NCBI RefSeq assembly: GCF_029767755.1
Contig: NZ_JARUQS010000001.1
Coordinates: 1-64,000 of the forward strand
Reading direction: 5' to 3'
Origin: Thiomicrorhabdus sp. zzn3
GTDB lineage: Bacteria; Pseudomonadota; Gammaproteobacteria; Thiomicrospirales; Thiomicrospiraceae
DNA: 64,000 bases
In this document: positions 62,781-64,000 of the stretch, one piece after another
Layout: each line of letters begins with the position of its first letter
Position numbering within the stretch: position 1 is the stretch's first letter
The notes under the pieces: model-generated
What the model saw: only the letters and a program-made list of their open reading frames with translations
Told to the model about the DNA's origin: nothing
The model's database searches: none
Translations under genes and position numbers: made by a program

Positions 62781-62983
62781 TGATTGGAAACGGTTGATCA
62801 AAAGAGCTTTATCTTACTCCATGCAAATTCCGCCCCGCAAGTTTTTTACATGGCGTTGTCTTTGTTCGACTGATTTGCATGAAGGAGTATGCATTGCTCA
62901 TTCTGGACAGGCCTGGTGAAAAGAGAGGCCGATCGGACGAATGGTCGTTTTGCGAGATAAGGTGAACGGCGATTGGCGAGTGT

Positions 62984-63826
62984 TTAGGCCTGTTGAGCAA
63001 AGTCTTTAAGTGTTTGAATTTCTTGGTCCCAAATGTCCGGATTAATGGTTTCCAGAATCATTGGAATTTCATCGATACGCGGATCCTGCATCAGTTTTTT
63101 AAAGGCCTCCCAACCGATTTCACCTTCTCCGAGGCTATGGTGGCGATCCAGTTTTTGTCCCAATTTGGCTTTGGAGTCGTTAAGATGCACGCCTTTTAAG
63201 TATTCAAATCCGACCACTTCGCCAAAATCGCGCATGACCCCTTCGTAATCGCCTTTGAGGTCGTAACCGGCGGCAAAGGCGTGGCAGGTATCAAAGCAAA
63301 CCCCTACACGGCTTTTATCTTCGACCTTATCGATGAGGTAGGCGAGTTGTTCGTGGCGGTACCCCAGATTTGAGCCCTGGCCAGCGGTGTTTTCAATCAC
63401 TGCAGTGACGCCCTGGGTTTGTTCAAGGGCAAAGTTAATGGATTCGGCGATGTAATCCAGGCACTGTTCTTCAGGGATTTCCCGCAGGTGGCTGCCGGGG
63501 TGGAAGTTCAGCAGGGTGATACCAAGCTGTTCACAACGCTGAAGTTCATCAATAAAGGCATCCAGCGATTTCTGGCGTTTGTCGATTTCCGGATGGCCGA
63601 GGTTAATCAGGTAGCTGTCGTGCGGCAGAATCTGCTTGCTGCTGTAGCCGTAGCGTTCACAGTTGGCTTTAAAGGCTTCAATGCTTTTTTGAGTTAAAGG
63701 TTTAGCCACCCATTGACGTTGGTTTTTGGTAAATAATGCAAACGCAGTTGCGCCGATTTCATGAGCTCGGAGCGGGGCGTTTTCGACGCCGCCGGCCGCA
63801 GAGACATGGGCTCCAATGTATTTCAT
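62984..63826 (-). CDS. nfo: Endonuclease IV
   Basis: This zinc-dependent AP endonuclease acts in base excision repair. The 280 residues open [20 protein letters not shown] and contain [49 protein letters not shown] and [20 protein letters not shown], giving the nine metal-binding residues of the family. It is one of two base-excision repair genes in the window, with mutM. Confidence 0.97.
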   Translation of the reverse strand: MKYIGAHVSAAGGVENAPLRAHEIGATAFALFTKNQRQWVAKPLTQKSIEAFKANCERYGYSSKQILPHDSYLINLGHPEIDKRQKSLDAFIDELQRCEQLGITLLNFHPGSHLREIPEEQCLDYIAESINFALEQTQGVTAVIENTAGQGSNLGYRHEQLAYLIDKVEDKSRVGVCFDTCHAFAAGYDLKGDYEGVMRDFGEVVGFEYLKGVHLNDSKAKLGQKLDRHHSLGEGEIGWEAFKKLMQDPRIDEIPMILETINPDIWDQEIQTLKDFAQQA

Positions 63827-63878
63827 GAGGCCTTTCCTGAGTGTTTGGTATAGAGGTTGGAGAATGAAAATTTAAAAT

Positions 63879-63894
63879 TGGCACACTCTCTGCA
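63879..63894 (+). promoter_or_regulatory. Candidate sigma-54 promoter pointing out of the window
   Basis: TTGGCACACTCTCTGCAT contains TGGCAC (63879-63884) and TGCA (63891-63894), with GG and GC exactly ten bases apart as required for -24/-12 promoters. It lies upstream of whatever gene begins right of 64000. Confidence 0.5.
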
Positions 63895-64000
63895 TTAGAG
63901 TCGCCATACATATAATTATACCGAATTGTGCCGACAAAAAATTGACAGTCCTTTGCATTGTTTCGGGCTGGGATGCATGGTCGGCAAGCACAGGGAGAAG

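Overview
The window is ordinary chromosomal DNA from a gammaproteobacterium, most likely a chemolithotrophic sulfur oxidiser of the Thiomicrospira / Thiomicrorhabdus / Hydrogenovibrio group. That placement is an inference. It rests on a flavocytochrome-c-type sulfide dehydrogenase pair, a TauE/SafE-type exporter, type III pantothenate kinase, a full high-affinity molybdate system, many cyclic-di-GMP proteins and the general flavour of the housekeeping proteins. No transposase, integrase, phage gene, CRISPR array or plasmid function was seen. Gene density is high, with about 56 protein genes, two tRNA genes and the 3' end of a 5S rRNA.

Layout. 0-3.8 kb: end of an rRNA operon, birA, coaX, tRNA-Thr and fabAB. 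3.8-6.6 kb (minus): ftsY, an RMF-like/DUF2914 membrane protein and a lytic transglycosylase lipoprotein. 6.9-12.6 kb: two M16 peptidases, a sodium:solute symporter and a GT4 glycosyltransferase. 12.8-21.1 kb: a signalling block with a PAS4-GGDEF-EAL protein, a poly-HAMP chemoreceptor, a DUF3095 protein, a stand-alone EAL protein and a DUF4136 lipoprotein. 21.4-25.4 kb: tRNA-Leu, a small Rossmann protein, rsmD, DUF2789, coaD, a small lipoprotein and an HPP membrane protein. 25.5-29.2 kb: modE, modA, modB and modC. 29.2-33.5 kb: mutM, a double-substrate-binding-protein PAS-GGDEF sensor, and rpmB-rpmG. 33.7-42.2 kb (minus): a diheme cytochrome lipoprotein, two PhoX-like phosphatases, a DUF1461 membrane protein and a large surface-type lipoprotein. 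42.4-47.1 kb: radC, a thioesterase and an MscK-type channel. 47.4-50.3 kb: the sulfide dehydrogenase pair and a membrane-anchored LuxR-type regulator. 50.4-64 kb: coaBC, DUF302, a beta-propeller protein, dut, phosphomannomutase, an HDOD protein, an aminotransferase, yajQ, argB, an MscS channel, a TSUP exporter, an OmpA-like protein, sixA, pyrE and nfo.

How the genes work together. Molybdate import is probably autoregulated: near-identical candidate ModE boxes lie before modE and modA. Sulfide dehydrogenase would feed electrons from periplasmic sulfide oxidation into c-type cytochromes. Several genes make, break or bind cyclic-di-GMP, and a chemoreceptor lies among them. The PhoX pair would release phosphate in the periplasm.

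The strongest unexplained signal is an octameric palindrome, CAGGCCTG. By eye it occurs at least 25 times, against about one expected, and the flanks of many intergenic copies extend to AACTCARCAGGCCTG or its mirror. Copies lie in genes and intergenic DNA, at least two form transcription-terminator stems, and the motif is absent from two 8-10 kb stretches. It behaves like a genome-wide signature word such as an uptake or HIP1-like sequence. The second most interesting locus is the sulfide dehydrogenase cytochrome subunit, which is a lipoprotein carrying a long acidic calcium-binding-type repeat before its heme domain.
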